A stretch of DNA of 64,000 nt from Nematostella vectensis (taxonomy: Eukaryota; Cnidaria; Anthozoa; Actiniaria; Edwardsiidae): the NCBI RefSeq assembly GCF_932526225.1, contig NC_064046.1, forward strand, positions 12,115,719-12,179,718, read 5' to 3'. The position numbers and the translations under genes are program-made. Positions 13,701 to 27,000 of this stretch are shown here, one piece after another. The notes under the pieces are model-generated. The model made no database searches and was not told where the DNA came from. It was given only the letters and a program-made list of their open reading frames with translations. The stretch's first letter is position 1; each line of letters opens with the position of its first letter.

Positions 13701-16700
13701 ATACTCAGGCCTTTCAGTATTTTTCCCATGCCCCCTTATTGTTGGGATTAGAGGCGTACTTGTATTCATTTGTTATAGTATAATTCTTATAGTGTAGTAA
13801 AGAATTCTTTTACCAAGCCTTTCTATACCTATGTTAAGATCAAGCCAAAGACAGATTTTTCTGATTTTTGTTTTGATTTTTACAGACACATGCCCAAATA
13901 CATCTCTTCCAAAAGCACCTCCCACAGCCAAAAGTCAAGTAAGTGTCTATTCTTTTAAAGCCCTAAATTCTTGTTCTGTTACCCTGGGCGCTTTTGTTTA
14001 GTCGTGAGGTTAGTGGGTGGGGTTGGGGGGTGGGGCACTAGTTTGAAGCAGGCTGCTTATACAAGTGGCACTTGTCTGAAGATTTAGGGGAGGGAGTGCA
14101 AATGCATTTACCATATTTTGTGCTCATCATTTTATTATGTTTATGTTAAATGTGATCCCCTTAGGCCAGTGCTTCTTGTTGGGGGTGAGAATGCCAAGGA
14201 TCAAATAAGACAACTCAACGACGGGGTGAGACTTTGCTTTTTTTTACCAAACTACAAGCTACAAGTTTCGGAATTCTGTGGAATCTACCTAAATCTTCCA
14301 AATTCAAGGCAAATTCAAGTAATTCATTTGCGCCAGTTCGTAACATATGAACTTGTTAATTTTATGGGTCTGGCCTGTCAAATACAGCAGACAGTTATCC
14401 TGAGTTTTTGTTGGAAATAATGTATAAACCTTAAAGTAGTTAACAACTCAAAAATATCATCTCTGCTTATTGAGTGTTTTTCGTTGAAGGTTGACATCGT
14501 GACTGGCACACCAGGTAAACTCAATGACTTCATAACCACAGACAAGATAAGTCTACACCAGGTAAGAACATACTATGGAACAATCCATCTTCATCTTACC
14601 CCTGGGTAAACACATTGCATTAACAGTCCCCTGGGGCGACTCATATTACAAGAGCCCCCAAAATTGAGGCTAACGCTAACTCAACTCAAGTTCCTGAAAT
14701 AAATTTATTGGAATGGGTGGAGAACCCGAAACCACCAGTGAAGTACCAAGCCTAGCTTTCCACTTTCTGGGTGGCATTTATCAGACAGTTGATCTATTCA
14801 AAATGAAAACAACTGTATTATTTATCTGAATTAGTTGAGAGTAATCCAATTACTATTTTTCTCTTTGTTTTTTTGTATCGATGATAAGTCTCAACTTTCT
14901 CTATGCAGGTGAAGTTCTTCATCTTGGATGAAGCGGTAAGACTAAACTTTAACTGCAAAAAGGATATCTTTTAAGAGAAATGCACACCAAGAGAGTTCTT
15001 TGACATTTTCTGTCGTGAACAGGATGGTCTGCTGGCCCAAGGCAACAATGACCTCATCATGAAGATTTACAACAAAATTCCTAAAATCACAGCTGGCAAA
15101 CGACTCCAGGTGAGCAAGAAAATATAAGAGAAAAAATATAGTGTTAGTTTGAGAAAAATACAAACTACATAGGTTTCCCTACAGGTCTGTTTCTTCACGA
15201 AACAGACCTGTAGGGAAACCTATGTAGTTTGTATTTTTCTCAAACTAACACTATACACCGCTCTACTTTCGAGTATTGAGCACTTTCTATGAAAGCCTTC
15301 AACCATCATTTTAAGAGAAAAAATATATTTATGTAATCCTACCCTTAGTGGGGACAAAGAAGTTGGAGGGGTTCAAGTATTGACAGATACTATCTTTGTG
15401 TGGTGAGGCAGGTGTGGTGTGGTGGGTTTGGTGTGGTAAGATTTGTGCTGTGTGCCCTATTACTGTGAGGCATCCCCTCTTTTCCCCTCTTTTCTCCTTA
15501 TTTCAGCTCTGCATGCCCACAGTGTCCTGGGTCTTGGAGAAAAAAGATCTGTCACATTTATGATATTTTAAGCAACATTCTTCAGATTATTTTATTCTAT
15601 TATTTTTTTTTAGATAGTCACATGCTCTGCAACCCTCCATTCATTTGATGTCAAGAAATTAGCGGTAAGAAAAGCCTTTATTTGCGATCCTTGATTATCA
15701 AAATTACAAGGTATGACATGGTGAGACATGGCATGATAGACAAAATCTCTAACTTTAATAGGCCTAACAGTACTGACATGAGTACCTGGACCTTGTTTTC
15801 TTCTCTAAAGCCGTGAACAAACTTGTACATATTGATAGTAAACACTAGCCAAACACTAGAAACTATTCTTGGGTCACCAGATACTCTAATGCAACACTAG
15901 CTAACTCTAATATATCAACGTTCTTTTTTTGTATGCCCTGCTCACCACTTCTCCTTCGTATGTTTGTAGACCATGTTGGGGTTGCTGTGGATCAGTATGT
16001 TTGTAGACTATGTTGGGGTTGCTGAGGATCAGTATGTTTGTAGACCATGTTGGGGTTGCTGTGGATCAGTATGTTTGTAGACCATGTTGGGGTTGCTGTG
16101 AATTAGTATGTCTGTAGACTATGTTGGGGTTGCTGTGGATCAGTATGTTTGTAGACCATGTTGGGGTTGCTGTGGATTAGTATGTCTGTAGACTATGTTG
16201 GGGTTGCTGTGGATCAGTATGTTTGTAGACCATGTTGGGGTTGCTGTGGATCGGTATGTTTGTAGACCATGTTGGGGTTGCTGTGGATCAGTATGTTTGT
16301 TGACTATGTTCGGTTTGCTGTGGATCAGTCAGTATGTTTGTAGACCATGTTGGGGTTGCTGTGGATCAGTATGTTTGTAGACCATGTTGGGGTTGCTGTG
16401 GATCAGTATGTTTGTAGACCATGTTGGGGTTGCTGTGGATCAGTATGTTTGTAGACCATGTTGGGGTCACTGTGGATCAGTATGTCTGTAGATCATGTTG
16501 GGGTTGCTGTGGATCAGTATGTTTGTAGATCATGTTGGGGTTGCTGTGGATCAGTATGTATGTAGACCATGTTGGAGTTGCTGTGGATCAGTATGTTTGT
16601 AGACTATGTTCGGGTTGCTGTGGATTTGTAGACCATGTTGGGGTTGCTGTAGATCAGTATGTTTGTAGACCATGTTGGGGTTGCTGTGGATCAGTATGTT

Positions 16701-19700
16701 TGTAGACCATGTGTTTGCTGTGGATCAGTATGTTTGTAGACCATTTTGGGGTTGCTGTGGATCAGTATGTTTGTAGACCATGTTGGGGTTGCTGAGGATT
16801 TGTAGACCATGTTGGGGTTGCTGTGGATTAGTATGTTTGTAGACCATGTTGGGGTTGCTGTGGATCAGTATGTTTGTAGACCATGTTGGGGTTGCTGTGG
16901 ATCAGTATGTTTGTAGACCATGTTGGGGTTGCTGTGGATTTGTAGACCATGTTGGGGTTGCTGTGGATCAGTATGTCTGTAGACTATGTTGGGGTTGCTG
17001 TGGATCAGTATGTTTGTAGACCATGTTGGGGTTGCTGTGGATCAGTATGTTTGTAGACCATGTTGGGGTTGCTGTGAATTAGTATGTCTGTAGACTATGT
17101 TGGGGTTGCTGTGGATCAGTATGTTTGTAGACCATGTTGGGGTTGCTGTGGATTAGTATGTCTGTAGACTATGTTGGGGTTGCTGTGGATCAGTATGTTT
17201 GTTGACTATGTTCGGTTTGCTGTGGATCAGTCAGTATGTTTGTAGACCATGTTGGGGTTGCTGTGGATCAGTATGTTTGTAGACCATGTTGGGGTTGCTG
17301 TGGATCAGTATGTTTGTAGACCATGTTGGGGTTGCTGTGGATTAGTATGTTTGTAGACTATGTTGGGGTTGCTGTGGATCAGTTTGTTTGTAGACCATGT
17401 TGGGGTTGCTGTGGATCAGTATGTTTGTAGACCATGTTGGGGTTGCTGTGGATCAGTATGTTTGTAGACCATGTTGGGGTTGCTTTGGATCAGTATGTTT
17501 GTAGACCATGTTGGGGTCACTGTGGATCAGTATGTCTGTAGATCATGTTGGGGTTGCTGTGGATCAGTATGTATGTAGACCATGTTGGAGTTGCTGTGGA
17601 TCAGTATGTTTGTAGACTATGTTGGGGTTGCTGTGGATCAGTATGTTTGTAGACCATGTTGGGGTTGCTGTGGATCAGTATGTTTGTAGACCATGTTGGG
17701 GTTGCTGTGGATCAGTATGTTTGTAGACCATGTTCGGGTTCCTGTGGATCAGTATGTTTGTAGACCATGTTGGGGTTGCTGTTGATCAGTATGTTTGTAG
17801 ACTATGTTGGGGTTGCTGTGGATTAGTATGTTTGTAGACCATGTTGGTGTTGCTGTGGATCAGTATGTTTGTAGACCATGTTGGGGTTGCTGAGGATCAG
17901 TATGTTTGTAGACCATGTTGGGGTTGCTGAGGATCAGTATGTTTGTAGACCATGTTGGGGTTGCTGTGGATCAGTATGTTTGTAGACCATGTTGGGGTTG
18001 CTGTGGATCAGTATGTCTGTAGACCATGTTGGTGTTGCTGTGGATCAGTATGTTTGTAGACCATGTTGGGGTTGCTGTGGATCAGTATGTTTGTAGACCA
18101 TGTTGGGGTTGCTGTGGATCAGTATGTTTGTAGACTATGTTGGGGTTGCTGTGGATCAGTATGTATGTAGACTATGTTGGGGTTGCTGAGGATCAGTATG
18201 TTTGTAGACCATGTTGGGGTTGCTGAGGATCAGTATGTTTGTATACCATGTTGGGGTTGCTGTGGATCAGTATGTTTGTAGACCATGTTGGGGTTGCTGA
18301 GGATCAGTATGTTTGTAGACCATGTTGGGGTTGCTGTGGATCAGTATGTATGTAGACCATGTTGGGGTTGCTGTGGATCAGCATGTTTGTAGACTATGTT
18401 GGGTTTGCTGTGGATCAGTATGTTTGTAGACTATGTTGGGTTTGCTGTGGATCAGTATGTTTGTAGATCATGTTTGGGTTGCTGTGGATTAGTATGTTTG
18501 TAGACCATGTTGGTGTTGCTGTGGATCAGCATGTTTGTAGACTATGTTGGGGTTGCTGTGGATCAGTATGTTTGTAGACCATGTTGGGGTTGCTGTGGAT
18601 TTGTATACCATGTTGGGGTTGCTGTGGATCAGTATGTTTGTAGACCATATTGGGGTTGCTGTGGATCAGTATGTTTGTAGACCATGTTGTGTTTGCTGTG
18701 GATCAGTATGTTTGTCGACCATTTTGGGGTTGCTGTGGATCAGTATGTTTGTAGACCATGTTGGGGTTGCTGAGGATTTGTAGACCATGTTGGGGTTGCT
18801 GTGGATTAGTATGTTTGTAGACCATGTTGGGGTTGCTGTGGATCAGTATGTTTGTAGACCATGTTGGGGTTGCTGTGGATCAGTATGTTTGTAGACCATG
18901 TTGGGGTTGCTGTGGATTTGTAGACCATGTTGGGGTTGCTGTGGATTAGTATGTTTGTAGACCATGTTGGGGTTGCTGTGGATCAGTATGTTTGTAGACC
19001 ATGTTGGGGTTGCTGTGGATTTGTAGACCATGTTGGGGTTGCTGTGGATTTGTAGACCATGTTGAGGTTGCTGTGAAATAGCACGAATGCTAGGCGATAT
19101 TGGCACTGGGCTGACTTCCTGCTTGTTGTCATTGTAGGAGCGTATCATGCACTTTCCTACATGGGTGGACTTGAAAGGTCAAGATAGTGTTCCTGAAACA
19201 GTACATCATGTGGTAAGTGGTCTTTCAGTTTGAATACCATTCTTTTACTTGAATTTGCCATTTTCCAAAATTGAATAGATCTCATTGATGACCTTCTTTT
19301 CTTGCTTGACGGCTAGTAGATCCCCCTTTATCGTCGACATATGCATGATCCTAAAACAGTACATCTGCTGAACAACTAAATGTCAAGGGCAGAGTTGCTG
19401 GAAGTGGTGCCCTAGGGGATTTGGGTGGGGGCTGGAGTAGGGGGATATAGAGCAGGGCGTGTGAAGCATTACAAAGAAGGAGGGTCGGGAATCCTGCTAG
19501 CCTGCGCTCATTCGGGGATATTTGGAAATGTTTTTGAATATTGGGAATTATGTCGCGCCTGCGAAGGCCGAGTTGTGCGAGGATGACTTATTCCATGGCA
19601 CATTGGTAACTTTTTCCATGACTTGTTAGTGACATGGCCAATGACTTGTTATGGTTGTTCGCTTGTTCTCTGTTGAATTGTTCCATGATTCGTTGGAAAC

Positions 19701-22700
19701 TGGTTTTATGGCTCGCAGTTGGCTTGTTCAATGGTTCGTTGGCAACTGGTGTTATGGCTCGCAGTTGGCTTGTTCAATGGTTCGTTGGCAACTGGATTTA
19801 TGGCTCGCTGTTGGCTTGTTCCATGGTTCGTTGACAACTGGTTTTGTGGTTCGCTGTTGGCTTGTTCCATGGTTCGTTGGCAACTGGTTTTATGGCTCGC
19901 TTTTGACTTTTTCCATGGTTCGTTGACAACTGGTTTTATGGCTCGCTGTTGGCTTGTTCAATGGTTCGTTGGCAACTTGTTTTATGGCGCGCTGGTGGCT
20001 TGTTCCATAATTCGTTGACAACTTGTTTTATGACTCTCTGGTGACTTGTTCAGTGATTCGTAAGATGATTCGTTCCAAGACTCGCTAATTACTCCTTCCA
20101 TGATTCGTTGTTGACACATGTTGGCGCTTGCATAGGTTTGCCACGTTGACCCACTTGTTGACACCTCCTGGGTGAACTTGAAGAAAAAAGTCAAGGTACG
20201 TCAGAAATTATTTTTGACTTGTAGAATCGTATATCCCAACATGATATTGAGATCTATGCTTAGATCTTAGCTAGACCTGGACAAGTAATTCCAGTGGAAG
20301 AAGTCACGGAAGAAGGCCGTCCACACTAACATGTATTCGTTTGGATCCGTATACCTTTTGATACGTTAAGGCATTTTCGTCCACACTAACACGCGCGCTG
20401 GATCCAGCGAATCCGGATACTTTTGATAACGCCGTCGAAGGTGAATCAAAATGAATCCGTATACTTTGGTCCGTAGTGTGGACGGTCGAATCCGTACCAA
20501 AATGAAAACGATGGCGTCTGCTGCTTTGAGCATGCACATATCATTAAAGTGACGTCACCCTGTACCTTTCAGCGTTTTCAAACGTTTAAATCCGGGTTAG
20601 TGTGGACGGCTGGATCCAGGCGAACACGCTGCGAAAAGTGTGGAGGCGAATCAAGTGATGCGTTCTCGGCTAAACGAATCCGGATACTTTTGAATCAGTG
20701 TCAGTGTGGACGACCCCTCAAGAGACCGTTTTCACGATGTTGCGCATGCATCAAAAATGCCACAGACTGGCGGGGCACAACTGATCTAAAATGGCAGTTT
20801 ACAGACGAAGCTATAGAAAAGGTTGCCAGAGTGCTTCTTTTACAGAGTTTTGGTGGTAGAGTCAAATTCCCCTTTGTCCGCATCATTTTCGATCAGCTAT
20901 GGCCCGCAGTCTGTAGCATTTTGGACGCGCACGCAACATCGTGAAAACGGTCTATTATAAATAGGCCAGTACAAAATGTCACTTTCCCTCTTGACTCTAC
21001 CTGAGCCTGAACTCCAAGGTTCACCAGATGTAAGCCTTGACTTGTACCCATGACCATTCCCATAGCCATGGGTGGGCGCATGGGGTGTATACAACTCCTT
21101 TTAGCTGGTCAAAAAGTACGGTGATTAATCAGATTTAGCACCTGTAACCTGTTTGTTGCATAGTTGCAAAGCCGGTTGACTACAACGTTTTGTCAAACGA
21201 CTATAATATATATGTCTATACAGCGTATCCCTCACCAGAAAATCATTATTACATATCATTATCACATTAATATTGTGTTACCCTTAGACTGATGGCGTTC
21301 ACGCTAAGGACAACATCAAACCCAACAGCCAGTCTCCAGGTGAGGAGTGTCATGACTATTTTACCTTCCTAACGCATTAATTCATCAACCGGAGACGTAA
21401 CCACAGGCCAAAAATCATAAGTGCAAATTAAACACACTGAGATTAAGAGATACTTAGGCATCAGTCTCAGGGATAAAGCGTCTTGAAGATATACATTCAA
21501 CCAAGGTGGTAGCAACTACTCTTAAACCAATACTAACTCGGGTTCTTAATTTCAAATGGAACAAGCAAAAACAGAATTGACCCTTTCAGGTAAAAAAATA
21601 GTCAGGGGTAAATGGGTTAAACCCTATTTAAACTATTAAATCTTCATTTTAGAATCTTTGTCTGAGGCGGTCAAGATCTTGAAAGCAGAGTATCTGGTTA
21701 AAGCTATTGACGAACACAAAATGGATTCTGGGATCATCTTCTGCCGGACTAAACTTGACTGCGATAACATTGAACAATATTTACTCAGCCTGGGCGAAGG
21801 TGAGAACTAATTCGGTTTTGTGGATAAGTGGGTGAGATGGATTTTGGTGTGGTTTGAAGAGGTGAGGTTACTTTAGATTAGGTGTGTGTGTGCGTGTGGG
21901 TGTGGTGAGGTTTGGTTAGGGGGATGTGGTGTGTCCTATTACAGTGAGGCGTCTTCTCCCCCTCTTTTCTCCTGATTCCAGCTCTGTTTGGCTGTAATGC
22001 CCTGGGTCTCGGAGGATGTCTGTTCTGTTTCGATAGGGTGTAGGCATAAGCACAGATATAAACCCATTGCAAAATGTTGTTCACACACGTTGGTTCAATA
22101 TTCACGATGGCAACTAAAAGTCTCCTAATATCTCTACTGAATGCTAAATAATTAAGTCTTAAGATTATCCATCACATCTTCACCTCTACGAATGATTAAA
22201 AATCCCCATACCCACCTTTCGGTCTTATTACTGCTATTTGTCGTTGGAATTTTAGCCTACTTGTGGGAGTTTGACTTTTTGTTTCGGCGAGAAAACCCGG
22301 AGTTCGTGGATCGGGGAGGGCCTTTTTGCCAACAAGCGCTCGTCCCCCTACTCCACGTCCAAACTGGTTGCCAACATAGCCAACTCCGGGTTTTCTCGTC
22401 GAATGAAAAACCCCACCGTCTACAAACTAGGCTATTGGCATTTTTGCGTGGACAATGTCTATTGAAACTGGAGTGTATGATGTCTAGACTAGCACTTTTA
22501 TTCAATTTCTATTCTGGTTTCCAGGACCCAAGGCCATGGTGAATGCGTACTCTTCCGTGTGTCTACATGGAGATCGGTCACCCCAAGAGCGCAAAACTAA
22601 TTTGCAGAAATTCAAGGTAGAGAATCTTTTTTTGTGGTTGGAGGGAAGGGTTCAATAAGTACCTAGCCTGTCCACCAGAGGACCCCCCTGTTGAATTGTT

Positions 22701-23997
22701 ATACTCATCCCATTGTGTCCTACCTACAGTATGCTGCTCTCACACCTGTAGCAAAGTATGTAATGGTTATTTTAAGACGCTGAAGGGTTATGTAATATAG
22801 TCATCTATGGTTTTAAGGGTGCAGTTCGTCGTAGGACGTGAGAAAAGATACACGAAAATAGAGCATCTGAGAAGAAGGAGAAACAGCATCAGATCAATCG
22901 GTGAAGAGCGGTTATTCGTACCGTGGCACCTGTTGTAGGGTCGCGGCTAAGGCTTGCGAGGGAATGGGTGTGGACCATATGGAAAGAGTAGAGACCAATA
23001 AAGCGATAGTAAAAGTCGGAAAATAATTGTGAATAAAAAAAAGTGAATATATAAGTTTAGATGTATGGCACATAGCAGAGTCATATGTGATTAGAATATT
23101 CCATAGCGAAATTTCGCCAACGAAATGATGATTTGGAACCTATGATTTCGTAAGCAATATGAGTTTACGTTTTAGAACAATACCCTTACATTCACATGTT
23201 CGTCAATTGGTAGCTGACGGTTTCTTTCTTCCTTTTCTGTTCACCGCTTTATTTACATTTGAAATAGTGTCACTTTGAATCTTTCTGTTCTCTTAGCTAG
23301 CTCTAGATGTGAATAGTGTTGTTTTTGTGGTTCACCCCTTCCCTTCATATGGATCAATGAAAACCGTGTGTGACCTTGATTGCGTTGCCTCAACCACTGA
23401 TAGCACCTGGTCGTGTTAACCGGTGTAAACTAGTGTAAACTAGTGTGCCATGAGAAAAAAATGATTCCTTCTGTCCAGGATAATGAGGTCTGTTTTCTAA
23501 TCTGCACCGATGTGGCTGCTCGTGGGATTGACATCCAGGGAGTTCCTTACGGTATGTCCGCCATGCAAGATACTTATTCTCTTTACTGTAACGATATGCT
23601 TGCCTTAGGATGTTAGGAGAGTTACTTGTAAGATTAGCTAATTCGACCAAATGATCATACGAATTCTCATTACCTGATGACATGGTTGGTTACTGATGAG
23701 AGGTGAGAAACTACTATTATTTTATCATTTTTTTCAGTGATTAATGTGACGTTTCCCGACGACAAGCAGAACTATGTTCACAGGATCGGCCGAGTTGGGC
23801 GAGCAGATAGGTACGAATTTTTTCTCTCGATATATGAATCACGGGTGACCCAGTGTGTTAGCGCGTCAGCGTATGGGGCCTCTGCTGAAACGGGTTCGAT
23901 TCCCGGTCGAGACAAGTGGAGTATTTTTCTGTTTCTATTCTATTTTTTTTTATTTATTTATTTATTTATTTATTTATTGATTGATTGATTGATTGAT

Positions 23998-24072
<75 letters not shown>

Positions 24073-27000
24073 TGGTAATATATCACTGCGATTTCCAACA
24101 TTCTATAAACTCTTGTTCATGATTCCCAGCCTCTTATCCACTTTCTGGCTTTTCGACATTCAACATTTCAACATTCTAATTTACGTAACTGCCTTGATTT
24201 TTTATTGTTCAGCGGAGCGGAGAGTGCCCTGGGTACCAGAGCCTGAGAACTTCTCACGCCCAGTGACGCTCAGCCAAAATGTCGTGAGCGTCACTGGGCG
24301 AGAGGAGTCTGGAGGCTCTGGTACCCAGGGTAAGCGGAGAGGTGAGATTGCAAATAACTTAAGTGCTGGCCAAATTGAATAAATATACGGGGATTTTAAT
24401 GGAATGCTTATCGTTCTTCATAGACCCCAGTATGTCGTAAGAAAGCACCTTTAATTACCCTTTCCCACGTTATTAGGATGGGCCTTGCATTGTCCTTGGT
24501 TTCTGACGTCAAAGAAAAGGTTTGGTACCACACGTGTCCCAACAGAGGCAAGGGCTGCTTCAATACTCGACTAAAAGACCAGGGAGGCTGCTCTATCTGG
24601 TACAACGAGACTCAGGTATGTTCATGGTAAGGGGCAGGGGTGCTCTATCTGGTACAACGAGACTCAGGTATGTTCATTGTAAGAGGAAGAGGTGCTCTAT
24701 CTGGTACAACGAGACTCGGGTATGTTCATGGTAAGAAGGACCGTGCTCTATCTGGTACAACGAGACTCAGGTATGCTCATGGTAAGAGGAAAGTGTGCTC
24801 TATGTGGTACAACGAGACTCAGGTATGTTCATGGTAAGAGGCAGGGGTGTTCTATCTGGTACATCGAGACTCAGGTTTGTTCATGGTAAGAGGCAGGGGT
24901 GTTCTATCTGGTACAACGACACTCAGGTATGTTCATGGTAAGAAGGACCGTGCTCTATCTGGTACAACGAGACTCAGGTATGTTCACGGTAAGAGGCAGG
25001 GGTGTTCTATCTGGTACAACGAGAACCAGGTATGTTCATGGTAAGAGGAAAGGGTGCTCTATCTGGTACAACGAGACTCAGGTATGTTCATGGTAAGAGG
25101 CAGGGGTGTTTTATCTGGTACAACGAGACTCAGGTATGTTCAAGGTAAGAGGCAGGGGTGCTCTATCTGGTACAACGAGACTCAGGTATGTTCATGGTAA
25201 GAGGAAAGTGTTCTCTATCTGGTACAACGAGACTCAGGTATGTTCATGGTAAGAGGAAAGTGTGCTCTATCTGGTACAACGAGACTCAGGTACGTTCATG
25301 GTAAGAGGAAGAGGTGCTCTATCTGGTACAACGACACTCAGGTATGTTCATGGTAAGAGGAAAGGGTGCTCTATCTGGTACAACGAGACTCAGGTATGTT
25401 CATGGTAAGAGGCAGATGTGCTCTATCTGGTACAACGAGACTCAGGTATGTTCACGGTAAGAGGAAGAGGTGCTCTATCTTGTACAACGAGACTCAGGTA
25501 CGTTCTTGGTAAGAAGGACCGTGCTCTATCTGGTACAACGAGACTCAGGTATGTTCACGGTAAGAGAAAGAGGTGCTCTATCTGGTACAACGAGACTCAG
25601 GTACGTTCTTGGTAAAAAGGACCGTGCTCTATCTGATACAACGAGACTCAGGTATGTTCACGGTAAGAGAAAGAGGTGCTCTATCTGGTACAACGAGACT
25701 CAGGTATGTTCATGGTAAGAGGAAAGGATGCTCTATCTGGTACAACGAGACTCAGGTATGTTCATGGTAAGAGGAATTGGTGTTCTATCTGGTACAACGA
25801 GACTCTGTTATATTCATTGTAAGAGGCAGGGGTGTTCTATCTGGTACAACGAGAATCAGGTATGTTCATGGTAAAAGGGAAAGGGTGCTCTACTCAGTTA
25901 TATTCATGGTAAGAGGAAGGGCCTCAGGAATTGTCATGGTAAAAGGTAGGGGCTTCTTAAATGCGCTGTTTAAAGAATGTCGATCAACTCCTTTGTTATT
26001 GTTTATAATTGAAATTACAACGGGTTATCTGCAAGGAAATTCAAAATGACCATCCGTGATTGTAGTCTGATACTTCATTGATGATATTTGATTGAAAGTT
26101 TCTCATTAACTTGCTTGAATTAGCCGATGGAAATGGATGCTTCGAGTGACTCGGCATTGAGCGGGAGCATAAAATAAGCGTAATACGAGGAAAGGGCTGC
26201 TCTATCCATTACAATGAAACTTCATATCATATTTCCCTATATGTTTCACAGTATTTGGCTGACGTTGAAGATCACTTGGGAGAGACGATCCCGGTTATTC
26301 AGCCAGATATGAAAGTGGCTTCTAACGAGTTTGATGGGAAAGTTGTTTACGGAGCGAAGCGTGGCAAAGGTGATCTTTTCAGCTCTCGATTATTACACAA
26401 ACAATGTAACAACGTTTTCTCAACCTTCACATACCCTTCGCCATCCTCTTTCTATCCCTATACCAACTTCCTTTATCTTAACCTCATCTCTATAATGTTT
26501 GACCACCCCCCTTGAACATTGCCTTGCCGCTCGCCACAACAATAATCTGCCGTCTGCTAACAACATCAGCACTCTTCCCATCTGGCTTTCTCGGCATTCG
26601 CTTTTCATGTTTTCTTCTCCCCTCTTGCTCCCAAATCATGACTATGAAACAGAGGTCGTATTTTCCATGGCCGTGTTTTAATGCAACGACCATTTCTTAT
26701 TATTGTTGTTAATGTTGTTGTCGTCGTCGTTGTTGTTGTTGTTGTTGTCGTCGTTGTCGTTGTCGTTGCCGTTGTTGTTGTTGTTGTTGTTTTAGGGGGA
26801 GGGGGGCTTTAAATATAGCAGGATTGTTTTCAAGCTAATTGGTTGGCAAAATATTATTTTGCCATGTAGTGGGGATTTTTTCCTATAGACCCAACGAATC
26901 AGGAAGTTATTTCAGACCCATTAGGATATGTACCACACACAACAGAAAAGGTAAACGGTTGCCTTCTTATGCGTTTTGTTTTTCCACAGTTTTTCTTCGT

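Noticed and set aside
23653-23720. CTGATGAG near GAGAAAC on the plus strand as a second hammerhead
   Set aside because: No room for stem II between the two boxes and no stem I or III pairing.
23843-23914. A functional tRNA gene
   Set aside because: B-box is perfect but the acceptor stem does not pair and the tail is a SINE-like simple repeat.
24522-26049. Many 65-90 codon ORFs with repeated YLVQRDSG-type sequence
   Set aside because: They are alternate frames through the 52-bp exon-junction array; the true frame is that of DDX1 exon 29.
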